From assembly GCF_902832885.1 (NCBI RefSeq), contig NZ_CADFDK010000004.1, forward strand, positions 95,655 through 159,654: DNA of 64,000 bases. The letters run 5' to 3'. Below, one piece after another: positions 43,430-54,549 of this stretch. The DNA is from Burkholderia seminalis DSM 23518 (GTDB lineage: Bacteria; Pseudomonadota; Gammaproteobacteria; Burkholderiales; Burkholderiaceae). The notes beneath the pieces were generated by a model. That model saw only the letters and a list, made by a program, of their open reading frames with translations. It was not told the DNA's origin and searched no databases. Position 1 is the stretch's first letter; each line of letters begins with the position of its first letter. The translations under genes and the position numbers were made by a program.

Positions 43430-44715
43430 CGTGCGGCTCCATCCAGCGCGCGCAGCGCCTTGTCGAAAAAGTCCGTCGTGCCGAAGTTGCCGGATTTCAG
43501 CGCGAGGCCGAGCGGCTCGGCGTCGATGGTGGCGGTGGCCGGCACGCCCGGATCGATCTGCGCGCCGATCTGCAGCGATTTCACGTCGAGCGCCTGCACG
43601 ACCGCGCCGGACGTTTCGCCGCCGGCGACGACGAACTTGCGCACGCCGAGCGCGCGCAGGCCGCGTGCGATCGCCGCGAGCGTGCTTTCGACGAGATGGC
43701 CGGCGGCCTCGACGCCGAGTGCCTGCTGCACGGCCTTCACTTCGTCGGGCGTCGCCGTTGCGTAGATCAGCACGGGTTGCGGCAGGTGCGAGCGTGCAAA
43801 GGCGAGCGCCTGGTCGACGACGGGCTCGCCGCGCGCCGCCGCGAGCGGATCGATGCGGAAGCTCGGCCGCGTCGCGCGCCACGCGGCAACCTGCGCGTGG
43901 GTGGCTTTCGACGCGCTGCCGGCGAGCACGGCCGACAGCCCGTCGAGACGCGGCAGCGACGCCGCGTTGTCGCGCTCGGGCAATTGCTCCGCGCGGCGGA
44001 AATTCGCCGGCAGGCCGAGCGCGATGCCCGAGCCGCCGGTAACGAGCGGCAGGCCCGCGCACGCTTCGCCGAGCACGTAGAGGTCGCGGTCCGACAGCGC
44101 GTCGGCGATCGCGAAGCGCGCGCCTTCCGCGCGCAATTGCTCGATCCGCGTGCGCACGGCGGCCGCGCCGAGCGCGATCGTGTCGTAGCGGATCAGGCCG
44201 ACCGCCGACTTCGTCTGCCGCTGCAGCACGCGCACGAGGTTCGCGTCCTTCATCGGCGTGAGCGGGTGGTTCTCCATCCCCGATTCGTTCAGCAGCACGT
44301 CGCCGACGAACAGGTGACCGCGGTAGATCGTGCGGCCGTTCTCCGGGAACGCCGGGCACGCGATCGTGAAGCCGCCGCCGGCCGCGTCGAGCAGCGCGTC
44401 GGCCACCGGCCCGATGTTGCCCGTGTCGGTCGAGTCGAACGTCGAGCAGTACTTGAAGAAAAACTGGCGGCAGCCCTGCGCGCGCAGCCACGCGTACGCG
44501 TCGAGCGATTGCGCGACGGCGTCGGCCGCGGGGATCGTGCGCGACTTCAGCGCGACGACGATCGCATCGGCGTCGAGCGTGGCACCGCCGGCGGGCACGC
44601 CGATCGTCTGCACGGTGCGCATGCCGCTCTTGACGAGCATGTTCGCGAGATCGGTCGCGCCGGTGAAATCGTCGGCGATGCAGCCGAGCAGGGGACGGGA
44701 AGCGGAAGCGGTCAT
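43426..44715 (-). CDS. otnK: 3-oxo-tetronate kinase
   Basis: 429 residues, DUF1537/four-carbon acid sugar kinase family. N-terminal LLGCIADDFTGATDLANMLV and C-terminal nucleotide-binding KFVVAGGETSGAVVQAL are the two family signatures. OtnK phosphorylates 3-oxo-tetronate at C4. It lies 19 bases after ltnD and overlaps otnC, so it is in the core of the operon. Confidence 0.93.
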   Translation of the reverse strand: MTASASRPLLGCIADDFTGATDLANMLVKSGMRTVQTIGVPAGGATLDADAIVVALKSRTIPAADAVAQSLDAYAWLRAQGCRQFFFKYCSTFDSTDTGNIGPVADALLDAAGGGFTIACPAFPENGRTIYRGHLFVGDVLLNESGMENHPLTPMKDANLVRVLQRQTKSAVGLIRYDTIALGAAAVRTRIEQLRAEGARFAIADALSDRDLYVLGEACAGLPLVTGGSGIALGLPANFRRAEQLPERDNAASLPRLDGLSAVLAGSASKATHAQVAAWRATRPSFRIDPLAAARGEPVVDQALAFARSHLPQPVLIYATATPDEVKAVQQALGVEAAGHLVESTLAAIARGLRALGVRKFVVAGGETSGAVVQALDVKSLQIGAQIDPGVPATATIDAEPLGLALKSGNFGTTDFFDKALRALDGAAR

Positions 44716-44734
44716 GGCAGGAACGTCGTTCGAA

Positions 44735-45625
44735 TCAGCGGGCGGGCGGCAGCGTGATGCCGGGGAAGGTCTTGATCACGGCGGAATCGTCCTCGCCGCC
44801 GTGGCCGGCGCTCGACGCGCTCATGAACATCTGGTGCGCGGTGGCCGACAGCGGCAGCGGGAACTTGCTGCGGCGCGCCGTATCGAGCACGAGGCCGAGA
44901 TCCTTCACGAAGATGTCGACGGCCGACAGCGGCGTGTAGTCGCCGTTCAGGATGTGCGGCACGCGGTTCTCGAACATCCATGAATTGCCGGCGCTGTGCG
45001 TGATCACGTCGTACAGCGCGTCGGCGTCCACGCCTTCGCGCAGGCCGAGCGCCATCGCCTCGGCCGCCGCCGCGATGTGCACGCCGGCCAGCAACTGGTT
45101 GATGATCTTCACTTTCGAGCCGATGCCGTGCGCGTCGCCGAGGCGGTAGACCTTGCCGGCGATCGCGGCCAGCACGTCTTCGCAGGCCGCGTACGCGGCG
45201 GCCGGGCCCGACGTCATCATCGTCATCTCGCCGGAGGCCGCGCGTGCGGCGCCGCCCGACACGGGCGCGTCGAGCATCTGCAGGCCGGCGGCCTCGATGC
45301 GTGCGCCGAGCGCGACGGCGAACTCGGGCGCGACGGTCGCGCTCGCGATCACGACGCCGCCCGGCTTCATCGCCGCGACCGCGCCGTGTTCGCCGAACAG
45401 CACCGTTTCCGTTTGCGCGGCATTGACGACGAGCGTGACGACGACGTCGCACTGCGCGCCGAGTTCGGCCGGCGTCGCGCAGGCCACGCCGCCTTCGGCG
45501 GCGAACGCCTGCAGCACGGTGTCGCGCACGTCGCATGCGTGCACGCGCAGGCCGGCGCGCAGCAGCGAGCGTGCGACGCCGAGGCCCATCGCGCCGAGGC
45601 CGATGACTCCAACATTTCGTGACAT
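44735..45625 (-). CDS. ltnD: L-threonate dehydrogenase
   Basis: 296 residues, beta-hydroxyacid dehydrogenase family. NAD-binding VIGLGAMGLGVARSLLRAG, substrate-binding DAPVSGGAARAASG and catalytic Lys in GSKVKIINQLLAGVH. LtnD oxidises L-threonate to 2-oxo-L-threonate, feeding OtnI and OtnK. It is the first enzyme gene after the regulator. Having both LtnD and DenD, the operon should handle both tetronate epimers. Confidence 0.92.
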   Translation of the reverse strand: MSRNVGVIGLGAMGLGVARSLLRAGLRVHACDVRDTVLQAFAAEGGVACATPAELGAQCDVVVTLVVNAAQTETVLFGEHGAVAAMKPGGVVIASATVAPEFAVALGARIEAAGLQMLDAPVSGGAARAASGEMTMMTSGPAAAYAACEDVLAAIAGKVYRLGDAHGIGSKVKIINQLLAGVHIAAAAEAMALGLREGVDADALYDVITHSAGNSWMFENRVPHILNGDYTPLSAVDIFVKDLGLVLDTARRSKFPLPLSATAHQMFMSASSAGHGGEDDSAVIKTFPGITLPPAR

Positions 45626-45695
45626 GGTCAACCTTGATCGATTCGGGAGAGGTTCGTGACGGCGGCGGCGCCCGTGCGGGCAGCGGCCGCCGGCT

Positions 45696-46400
45696 TCAGC
45701 AGATGCCGGCTTCCGCGAGACGGCGGGCGGCGTTGTACATGTGCGTGCGCGCCGCGTTGCGCGCGGCCATCGGGTCGCGTGCGCGGATCGCGTCGGCAAT
45801 CGCCGCATGCTCGTCGCGCACCTGGCGCGAGAAGTCCTCGCGCGTCGCTTCGTTGCGCCGCGTGACCTTCACGCCGGCTTCGAGGTACTGGTTCAGGAAC
45901 TGCAGCGTCTTCAGGAAATACGGGTTGCCGGTGACGGCCGCGATCGTGCGGTGGAACGCGACGTCTTCCGCGACGCCGTCGCGACCAACGGCTACCGCAT
46001 CGTCGATCTTGCGCAGCGCGTCGTCGATGTCGGCCATGTCTTCATCGCTGTGGCGCAGCGCCGCTTCGGCCGCGACTTCGGCCTCGATCGCGCGGCGCAC
46101 CGCGAGCAGGTGCGGCAGCGACGTGGCTTCGACCGCTTCCGCGTAGTCGATCCGCAGCGGCCGGATCGCGCCGTGCTGGTTCACGAACACGCCGCTGCCC
46201 TGGCGCGGCTCGACCACGCCTTCGTTCTTCAGCCGCGAAATCGCCTCGCGGATCACCGTGCGGCTCACGCCGAACTCCTGCGCGAGCACGGCTTCCGTCG
46301 GCAGCTTGCCGGTGGCCGAGAAACTGCCGACTTCGATCTGCTTGAGCAGTTGCTGCGCGACGTGGTCGCTCATCGCACGGGCGGGAATTTTCTCGAACAT
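45696..46400 (-). CDS. GntR-family (FadR/FCD) regulator of the tetronate operon
   Basis: 234 residues. The N-terminal winged helix reads LPTEAVLAQEFGVSRTVIRE and EGVVEPRQGSGVFV; the C-terminal FCD domain (residues 85-225) has the metal-site histidines in AFHRTIAAVTGNPYF and DEHAAI, and near the end ARTHMYNAARR. It is the first gene of the operon and probably represses it until a tetronate or oxidation product binds. A candidate operator lies between 46411 and 46439. Confidence 0.9.
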   Translation of the reverse strand: MFEKIPARAMSDHVAQQLLKQIEVGSFSATGKLPTEAVLAQEFGVSRTVIREAISRLKNEGVVEPRQGSGVFVNQHGAIRPLRIDYAEAVEATSLPHLLAVRRAIEAEVAAEAALRHSDEDMADIDDALRKIDDAVAVGRDGVAEDVAFHRTIAAVTGNPYFLKTLQFLNQYLEAGVKVTRRNEATREDFSRQVRDEHAAIADAIRARDPMAARNAARTHMYNAARRLAEAGIC

Positions 46401-46410
46401 GACGCTCTGG

Positions 46411-46439
46411 TTTGTAAGGTGATGTGGTCATCATACAAA
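46411..46439. promoter_or_regulatory. Candidate operator of the tetronate operon
   Basis: Directly upstream of the GntR regulator start there are TTTGTA (46411-46416) and TACAAA (46434-46439) arms, and inside them GATG-tggt-CATC (46421-46432). The two symmetries have slightly different centres, so only one may be the true operator. Confidence 0.3.
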
Positions 46440-46589
46440 TTTGAGTGAGTATCAGCATCCGGGATAACCCTCGATTTTGGGCGGCCAACTTCGGCTAAGT
46501 TGACTGAAACCGGTTCCAACACCGTCTAAACCGACCCGAACGTGTGGGGTTGCGTGGTCGATTGGAAAGAGGGGCGGTGTGCGTCGCCG

Positions 46590-47657
46590 TCAGTCGGCGA
46601 CGTCTTCGACCGGATCGGCCGCAGCCAGCTCGCCGGCTTCGACCCCTTCGCCGCCGCGCTCGCGATAGGCTGCCGGCGGCACGCCGAACTGCTTGCGGAA
46701 TTCGCGCCCGAGGTGCGATGCGTCGGCGAATCCGCAGCTCGACGCGATATCGGCGACCGTGCGGTCCGAACTCGTCAGCAGCCACGCGGCGGTGCGCAGC
46801 CGCACCTGCTTCGCGAATGCTTGCGGGCTTTTGCCGGTCTCGGCCTTGAACAGCCGCTCGAGCTGCCGTGTCGACAGGTCGAGCTTGCACGCGAGTTCCT
46901 CGAGCGGCAGCGCGCGGCCCACGTGTTGTTCCATCAGGAGAATCGCGCGCTTGACCTTCGGGTGCGTCGCCGGTTCGAGGCCCGGCGGGTGCGGCTGCGG
47001 CGCGTTGCCTTTCTGCATCTCGCCGACGAGCAGGATGCGCAGCGCCTTCTGCACGGTGGCGTGATCGAAATGGCGCAGCAGGATCGCCGCCGCGACATCG
47101 ATCGACGCGCGGCCGCCCGAACAGGTGATCCGGCGCCGGTCGATCACGAACAGGCGGTCCGCGATCAGCAGGTCGGGATCGGCCGCGGGGAACCGCTCGA
47201 TGAAATCCCAGTAATGGAACCAGCTCACGCAGGTCCGGTAGCCGTCGAGCACGCCGGCGCGCATCAGCGTGAACACACCGGTGCAGATGCCGACGACCGT
47301 CGCGCCGCCGGCCGCCGCGCGGCGGATGAAGTCGAGCGTTTCAGGGCCGGCCTGCGGCCCCGAATGCAGCAGCCCGCCGACCACCACCACGTAATCGAAC
47401 GGCTCGGCCGCGTCGAACGTCTCCCACGGCGTGATCTGGATCCCGCAGCTCGCGCGCACCGGCGCGAGCGTCTCGCCGATCACGCTCCACGCGCAGCGCA
47501 CGGGCTTGCTGTAGTCGCCGTCGTCGGCCGACAGACGCAGCATGTCGACGAAGCCCGAGAAGGCCGTCAGCGTGAAGTTCGGCAGCAGCACGATGCCGAA
47601 GCGGATGCGCCGCGGCGCGGGTTCTGCGAGGGGGGAAGCGGGTACGTCGGGGGTCAT
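46590..47657 (-). CDS. GlxA-family AraC-type regulator (SouR/GbdR-like), likely for the sox operon
   Basis: 355 residues from ATG 47657 (a GTG six codons upstream is possible). A DJ-1/PfpI-like sensor domain ([37 protein letters not shown]) is joined to an AraC domain ([20 protein letters not shown], then [20 protein letters not shown]). The gene is divergent from sdaA-soxBDAG. In Pseudomonas SouR of this family activates sarcosine genes, so activation by sarcosine is the likely role here. A 10-bp-spaced direct repeat in the gap is a candidate site. Confidence 0.88.
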   Translation of the reverse strand: MTPDVPASPLAEPAPRRIRFGIVLLPNFTLTAFSGFVDMLRLSADDGDYSKPVRCAWSVIGETLAPVRASCGIQITPWETFDAAEPFDYVVVVGGLLHSGPQAGPETLDFIRRAAAGGATVVGICTGVFTLMRAGVLDGYRTCVSWFHYWDFIERFPAADPDLLIADRLFVIDRRRITCSGGRASIDVAAAILLRHFDHATVQKALRILLVGEMQKGNAPQPHPPGLEPATHPKVKRAILLMEQHVGRALPLEELACKLDLSTRQLERLFKAETGKSPQAFAKQVRLRTAAWLLTSSDRTVADIASSCGFADASHLGREFRKQFGVPPAAYRERGGEGVEAGELAAADPVEDVAD

Positions 47658-47787
47658 CGCGGCCAATCTCGTCACGCCGGGCGGGCGGTCTCACTCGTTT
47701 CACACTGTTTGCGGGTTGCGGCTGCCGGAGGCGACGCGGATGCAGCCAGCGTCGCCGATCGGCCGCGGCCGGACTTGTGGTTTTTCG

Positions 47788-47805
47788 TCGCCAACCATCG
47801 CCAAA
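47788..47805. promoter_or_regulatory. Direct repeat, candidate AraC-type activator site before sdaA-sox
   Basis: TCGCCAAC (47788-47795) and TCGCCAAA (47798-47805) are direct repeats offset by exactly 10 bases, one helical turn, in the gap between the divergent regulator and sdaA. This spacing suits an AraC-family protein with its two helix-turn-helix motifs. Confidence 0.4.
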
Positions 47806-47944
47806 ACGCACTTTCGGGGTAGCCGGCGCGGCGCTTGGCGGCGGTATCCCACGCCGATGCCGTTTTTGTTCTATCGGCCGATTTTACGCTTTGATGTACT
47901 GAGGCCCAACGACATTTCACGACCGCCCATCCAGAGGAAGCCAG

Positions 47945-49330
<1,386 letters not shown>

Positions 49331-49344
49331 CGAAGGACCACAAC

Positions 49345-50589
49345 ATGAGCCGCTACTCGATATTCAGCCTGTTCCGCAACGGTCTCTCGTATCACGAGAA
49401 CTGGGAAAAGCAGTGGAAGAGCCCGGAACCGAAGAAGGAATACGACGTCGTGATCGTCGGCGGCGGCGGCCACGGCCTCGCGACCGCGTACTACCTCGCG
49501 AAGGAACACGGCATCACGAACGTCGCGATCCTCGAGAAGGGCTGGATCGGCGGCGGCAACACCGCGCGCAACACGACGATCGTGCGCTCGAACTATCTGT
49601 GGGACGAGTCGGCCGCGCTGTACGAGAAGGCGATGAAGCTGTGGGAAGGGCTGTCGCAGGACCTGAACTACAACGTGATGTTCAGCCAGCGCGGCGTGAT
49701 GAACCTGGCCCACACGCTGCAGGACGTGCGCGACACCGAGCGCCGCGTGAATGCGAACCGGCTGAACGGCGTCGACGCCGAATTCCTGACGCCCGCGCAG
49801 ATCAAGGAAATCGAGCCGACGATCAACCTGAACAGCCGCTACCCGGTGCTCGGCGCATCGATCCAGCGCCGTGCGGGCGTCGCGCGCCACGATGCGGTGG
49901 CGTGGGGCTTCGCACGCGGCGCCGACCGCGCCGGCGTCGACATCATCCAGAACTGCCAGGTGACGGGCATTCGCCGCGAGGGCGGCGCGGTGGTCGGCGT
50001 CGATACGGTGAAGGGCTTCATCAAGGCGAAGAAGGTCGCGGTGGTCGCGGCCGGCAACACGACGACGCTCGCCGACATGGCCGGCGTGCGCTTGCCGATC
50101 GAAAGCCACCCGCTGCAGGCGCTGGTGTCCGAGCCGATCAAGCCGGTCGTCAACTCGGTGATCATGTCGAACGCGGTGCACGCGTACATCAGCCAGTCCG
50201 ACAAGGGCGACCTCGTGATCGGCGCGGGTATCGACCAGTACACGGGCTTCGGCCAGCGCGGCAGCTTCCACATCATCGAAAGCACGCTGCAGGCGATCGT
50301 CGAGATGTTCCCGGTGTTCTCGCGCGTGCGGATGAACCGCCAGTGGGGCGGCATCGTCGACGTGTCGCCGGACGCGTGCCCGATCATCACCAAGACCGAC
50401 GTGAAGGGCCTCTATTTCAACTGCGGCTGGGGCACCGGCGGCTTCAAGGCGACGCCCGGCTCGGGCTGGGTGTTCGCGCACACGATCGCGCGCGACGAAC
50501 CGCATCCGCTGAACGCGCCGTTCGCGCTCGACCGTTTCTACACGGGCCACCTGATCGACGAGCACGGCGCTGCCGCCGTCGCGCACTGA
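49345..50589 (+). CDS. soxB: Sarcosine oxidase, beta subunit
   Basis: 414 residues. DAO-type flavoprotein with FAD-binding [20 protein letters not shown] near residue 33 and a C-terminal [20 protein letters not shown]. This subunit carries covalent FMN and FAD sites of the four-subunit enzyme and oxidises sarcosine to glycine. It lies 14 bases after sdaA. The order B-D-A-G is conserved among proteobacteria. Confidence 0.95.
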   Translation: MSRYSIFSLFRNGLSYHENWEKQWKSPEPKKEYDVVIVGGGGHGLATAYYLAKEHGITNVAILEKGWIGGGNTARNTTIVRSNYLWDESAALYEKAMKLWEGLSQDLNYNVMFSQRGVMNLAHTLQDVRDTERRVNANRLNGVDAEFLTPAQIKEIEPTINLNSRYPVLGASIQRRAGVARHDAVAWGFARGADRAGVDIIQNCQVTGIRREGGAVVGVDTVKGFIKAKKVAVVAAGNTTTLADMAGVRLPIESHPLQALVSEPIKPVVNSVIMSNAVHAYISQSDKGDLVIGAGIDQYTGFGQRGSFHIIESTLQAIVEMFPVFSRVRMNRQWGGIVDVSPDACPIITKTDVKGLYFNCGWGTGGFKATPGSGWVFAHTIARDEPHPLNAPFALDRFYTGHLIDEHGAAAVAH

Positions 50590-50604
50590 ACGAGGAGAAA
50601 CAAC

Positions 50605-50919
50605 ATGTTGCTGATCGAATGTCCGTGGTGCGGGCCGCGCGCCGAATCCGAATTCTCGTGCGGCGGTGAAGCCGACATCGTGCGCCCCGTCAACAACGAG
50701 AACATGACCGACCGCGAATGGGGCGAGTACGTGTTCATGCGCGAGAACAAGCGCGGGCTGCACAAGGAGCAATGGCTGCACACGCAGGGTTGCCGCCGCT
50801 GGTTCAAGGTCACGCGCGACACGGTGACCTACGATATCAAGGGCTACGAAAAATTCGGTGGGGCTGCCATCAGCGGCGCCGCTGCCGGCAACGCACACGA
50901 AGAGGGCACGAGCAAATGA
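50605..50919 (+). CDS. soxD: Sarcosine oxidase, delta subunit
   Basis: 104 residues. Zinc-binding small subunit with ECPWCGPR at the start, FSCGGEA, and HTQGCRRWFKVTRDTVTYDI. It stabilises the heterotetramer. GAGGAG site upstream; the stop overlaps the soxA start by 4 bases. The final 20 residues are Ala/Gly-rich, as often seen in this subunit. Confidence 0.95.
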   Translation: MLLIECPWCGPRAESEFSCGGEADIVRPVNNENMTDREWGEYVFMRENKRGLHKEQWLHTQGCRRWFKVTRDTVTYDIKGYEKFGGAAISGAAAGNAHEEGTSK

Positions 50920-53900
50920 GCCAGAAAGACCGCCTCGGCACCGGTGGCCGCATCAATCGCGCGATTCCGTTGACGTTCACGTTCAACGGCCGCACGTACC
51001 AGGGCTTCCAGGGCGACACGCTCGCGTCCGCGCTGCTCGCGAACGGCGTGCACTTCGTCGCGCGCAGTTTCAAGTACCACCGTCCGCGCGGCATCGTGAC
51101 GGCGGACGTGGCCGAACCGAACGCCGTCGTGCAACTGGAGTCCGGCCCGTATACCGTGCCGAACGCGCGCGCGACCGAGATCGAGCTGTATCAGGGCCTC
51201 GTCGCGACGAGCGTGAACGCCGAGCCGACGCTCGAGAACGACAAGTACGCGATCAACCAGAAGTTCTCGCGCTTCATGCCGGCCGGCTTCTACTACAAGA
51301 CGTTCATGTGGCCGCGCAACATGTGGCCGAAATACGAAGAGAAGATCCGTGAAGCGGCCGGCCTCGGCAAGGCGCCCGACGTGCTCGACGCCGATCGCTA
51401 CGACAAGTGCTACGCGCACTGCGACGTGCTCGTGGTCGGCGGTGGCCCGTCGGGCCTCGCCGCCGCGCATGCGGCCGCGACGGCCGGCGCGCGCGTGATC
51501 CTCGTCGACGACCAGCGGGAATTGGGCGGCAGCCTGCTGTCGTGCCGCGCGGAGATCGACGCGAAGCCCGCGCTGCAGTGGGTCGAGAAGATCGAGGCCG
51601 AGCTGCGCAAGCTGCCCGACGTGACGATCCTGTCGCGCAGCACCGCGTTCGGCTACCAGGACCACAACCTCGTGACGGTCACGCAGCGCCTGACCGATCA
51701 CCTGCCGGTGTCGATGCGCAAGGGCACGCGCGAGCTGCTGTGGAAGGTCCGCGCGAAGCGCGTGATCCTCGCGACCGGCGCGCACGAGCGTCCGATCGTC
51801 TTCGGCAACAACGACCTGCCGGGCGTGATGCTGGCGGGCGCGGTGTCCGCCTACGTGCATCGTTTCGGCGTGCTGCCGGGCCGCAACGCGATCGTGTTCA
51901 CGAACAACGACCGCGCATACCAGACCGCGCTCGACCTGAAGGCGTGCGGCGCGAAGGTGACGGTCGTCGATTCGCGCGCGTCGTCGAACGGCGCGCTGCC
52001 GGCCGCCGCGAAGCGGCAGGGCGTGACGGTGATGAGCGGGGCGGTCGTCACGGCCGCGTCGGGCAAGTGGCGCGTATCGTCGGTCGACGTCGCGTCCCTC
52101 ACGAACGGCCAGGTGGGCGGCAAGCTGCAGACGATCCCGTGCGACCTGGTCGCGATGTCGGGCGGCTTCAGCCCGGTGCTGCACCTGTTCGCGCAGTCGG
52201 GCGGCAAGGCTTGCTGGAACGACGAGAAGGCCTGCTTCCTGCCGGGCAAGCCCGTGCAGGCGGAAGCGAGCATCGGCGCGGCGGCCGGCGAATTCGGGCT
52301 GGCGCGCGCATTGCGGCTCGCGGTCGATGCGGGCGTGGAAGCGGCGAAGGCCGCGGGCTTCACGGCCGCGCAGCGCCCGGTCGCGCCGCAGGTCGCGGAA
52401 ACCGTCGAAGGCGCACTGCAGCCGCTGTGGCTCGTCGGCAGCCGCGAGGCAGCCGCACGCGGGCCGAAGCAGTTCGTCGACTTCCAGAACGACGTGGCGG
52501 CCGCCGACATCCTGCTCGCCGCGCGCGAAGGCTTCGAGTCGGTCGAGCACGTGAAGCGCTATACGGCGATGGGCTTCGGCACCGACCAGGGCAAGCTTGG
52601 CAACATCAACGGGATGGCGATCCTCGCGGGCGCGCTCGGCAAGACGATTCCCGAAACGGGCACGACGACGTTCCGCCCGAACTACACGCCCGTGTCGTTC
52701 GGCACGTTCGCGGGGCGCGAAACGGGCGATTTCCTCGACCCGATCCGCAAGACCTGCGTGCACGAATGGCACGTCGAGCACGGCGCGCTGTTCGAGGACG
52801 TCGGCAACTGGAAGCGGCCGTGGTATTTCCCGAAGAACGGCGAGGACCTGCATGCGGCCGTGAAGCGCGAATGCCTCGCGGTGCGCAACAGCGTCGGCAT
52901 CCTCGACGCATCGACGCTCGGCAAGATCGACATCCAGGGCCCCGACGCGGTGAAGCTGCTGAACTGGATGTACACGAACCCGTGGAACAAGCTCGAAGTG
53001 GGCAAGTGCCGCTACGGGCTGATGCTCGACGAAAACGGGATGGTGTTCGACGACGGCGTGACCGTGCGCCTCGCCGACCAGCATTTCATGATGACCACCA
53101 CCACCGGCGGCGCGGCGCGCGTGCTCACGTGGCTCGAGCGCTGGCTGCAGACCGAATGGCCCGACATGAAGGTGCGGCTCGCGTCCGTCACCGACCACTG
53201 GGCGACGTTCGCGGTGGTCGGCCCGAAGAGCCGCAAGGTCGTGCAGAAGGTGTGCCAGGACATCGACTTCGGCAACGAGGCATTCCCGTTCATGAGCTAC
53301 CGGAACGGTACCGTCGCGGGCGCGAAGGCGCGCGTGATGCGGATCAGCTTCTCGGGCGAGCTGGCCTATGAAGTGAACGTGCCGGCGAACGCGGGCCGCG
53401 CGGTGTGGGAAGCGCTGATGGCGGCCGGTGCCGAGTTCGACATCACGCCGTACGGCACCGAGACGATGCACGTGCTGCGCGCGGAGAAGGGCTACATCAT
53501 CGTCGGCCAGGACACCGACGGGTCGATCACGCCGTACGACCTCGGGATGGGCGGGGTCGTCGCGAAGTCGAAGGACTTCCTCGGCAAGCGCTCGCTCGCG
53601 CGGTCGGACACCGCGAAGGAAGGCCGCAAGCAGTTCGTCGGCCTGCTGACCGAAGACGAACAGTTCGTGCTGCCGGAAGGCGCGCAGATCATCGCGAAGG
53701 ACACGCAGGTGTCGGCGGTCGATCCGACGCCGATGATCGGTCACGTGGCGTCGAGCTACTACAGCCCGATCCTGAAGCGCTCGATCGCGCTCGCGGTGGT
53801 GAAGGGCGGCCTGAACAAGATGGGCGAGAGCGTCGTGATTCCGCTGGCCAACGGCAAGCGCATCACCGCGACGATCTCGAGCCCGGTTTTCTACGATACC

Positions 53901-53927
53901 GAAGGGGTGCGCCAGCATGTGGAATGA
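50916..53927 (+). CDS. soxA: Sarcosine oxidase, alpha subunit
   Basis: 1003 residues, the usual length. An N-terminal 2Fe-2S-like fold without cluster (TFTFNGRTYQGFQGDTLASA), a dinucleotide domain (DVLVVGGGPSGLAAAHAAAT, near residue 170), and a C-terminal aminomethyltransferase (GcvT)-like domain (from about 600) that binds tetrahydrofolate and yields 5,10-methylene-tetrahydrofolate. Cytosolic. Overlaps soxD at its start and soxG at its end. Confidence 0.95.
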   Translation: MSQKDRLGTGGRINRAIPLTFTFNGRTYQGFQGDTLASALLANGVHFVARSFKYHRPRGIVTADVAEPNAVVQLESGPYTVPNARATEIELYQGLVATSVNAEPTLENDKYAINQKFSRFMPAGFYYKTFMWPRNMWPKYEEKIREAAGLGKAPDVLDADRYDKCYAHCDVLVVGGGPSGLAAAHAAATAGARVILVDDQRELGGSLLSCRAEIDAKPALQWVEKIEAELRKLPDVTILSRSTAFGYQDHNLVTVTQRLTDHLPVSMRKGTRELLWKVRAKRVILATGAHERPIVFGNNDLPGVMLAGAVSAYVHRFGVLPGRNAIVFTNNDRAYQTALDLKACGAKVTVVDSRASSNGALPAAAKRQGVTVMSGAVVTAASGKWRVSSVDVASLTNGQVGGKLQTIPCDLVAMSGGFSPVLHLFAQSGGKACWNDEKACFLPGKPVQAEASIGAAAGEFGLARALRLAVDAGVEAAKAAGFTAAQRPVAPQVAETVEGALQPLWLVGSREAAARGPKQFVDFQNDVAAADILLAAREGFESVEHVKRYTAMGFGTDQGKLGNINGMAILAGALGKTIPETGTTTFRPNYTPVSFGTFAGRETGDFLDPIRKTCVHEWHVEHGALFEDVGNWKRPWYFPKNGEDLHAAVKRECLAVRNSVGILDASTLGKIDIQGPDAVKLLNWMYTNPWNKLEVGKCRYGLMLDENGMVFDDGVTVRLADQHFMMTTTTGGAARVLTWLERWLQTEWPDMKVRLASVTDHWATFAVVGPKSRKVVQKVCQDIDFGNEAFPFMSYRNGTVAGAKARVMRISFSGELAYEVNVPANAGRAVWEALMAAGAEFDITPYGTETMHVLRAEKGYIIVGQDTDGSITPYDLGMGGVVAKSKDFLGKRSLARSDTAKEGRKQFVGLLTEDEQFVLPEGAQIIAKDTQVSAVDPTPMIGHVASSYYSPILKRSIALAVVKGGLNKMGESVVIPLANGKRITATISSPVFYDTEGVRQHVE

Positions 53928-54549
53928 AACGAGAAACCAGACGCAGGTGGCGGGCGCGGGCGGCGTGACGCTTGAATCGCCGTTCGTCGGCGCGGCCGAT
54001 GTGCTGAAGCCGCATCAGGCGCGCGCATCGAAGAAGTTCACGCTGCGCGAGCGGCCCTTCCTCGATCTCGTCAACGTGCGCGGCGAGTTGAGCGATCCGG
54101 CGTTCGTCGCCGCGTTCGAGCGCGTGGTCGGCTGCCGGCCGCCCGCGGAGCCGAACACGGTTGCGCGCGGCGCCGAGTACGACGTGCTGTGGCTCGGCCC
54201 CGACGAGTGGCTCGTGCGCTCGAACGGGCCCGTGCCGGCCGGCGTGCTCGAGGCGAAGCTCGCGGAAGCCGTGCAGGGTTCGTATGCGGCGGCCGTCGAT
54301 GTCGGCAGCGGTTATACGGTCGTCGAGATCAGCGGCGAGCGCGTGCGCGACGTGATCGCGCGCGGCTGCCCGCTCGATCTGCATCCGCGCGTGTTCAAGC
54401 CGGGCCAGTGCGCGCAGTCGCACTACTTCAAGTCGCCGATCACGCTGATCCCGACCGGCGACGACACGTTCGAGATCGTCCTGCGTCGCAGCTTCGCGGA
54501 CTATTTCGTGCGCATCATGCTCGACGCCGCGGCGCCGCTCGTGTCATGA
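53917..54549 (+). CDS. soxG: Sarcosine oxidase, gamma subunit
   Basis: 210 residues. GcvT-like small subunit: FLDLVNVRGELSDPAFVAAF, LWLGPDEWLV, and RGCPLDLHPRVFKPGQCAQS near the C-terminus. It completes the SoxBDAG enzyme. The ATG overlaps the soxA stop by 11 bases and its stop overlaps the FolB-like gene (ATGA). Confidence 0.94.
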   Translation: MWNETRNQTQVAGAGGVTLESPFVGAADVLKPHQARASKKFTLRERPFLDLVNVRGELSDPAFVAAFERVVGCRPPAEPNTVARGAEYDVLWLGPDEWLVRSNGPVPAGVLEAKLAEAVQGSYAAAVDVGSGYTVVEISGERVRDVIARGCPLDLHPRVFKPGQCAQSHYFKSPITLIPTGDDTFEIVLRRSFADYFVRIMLDAAAPLVS

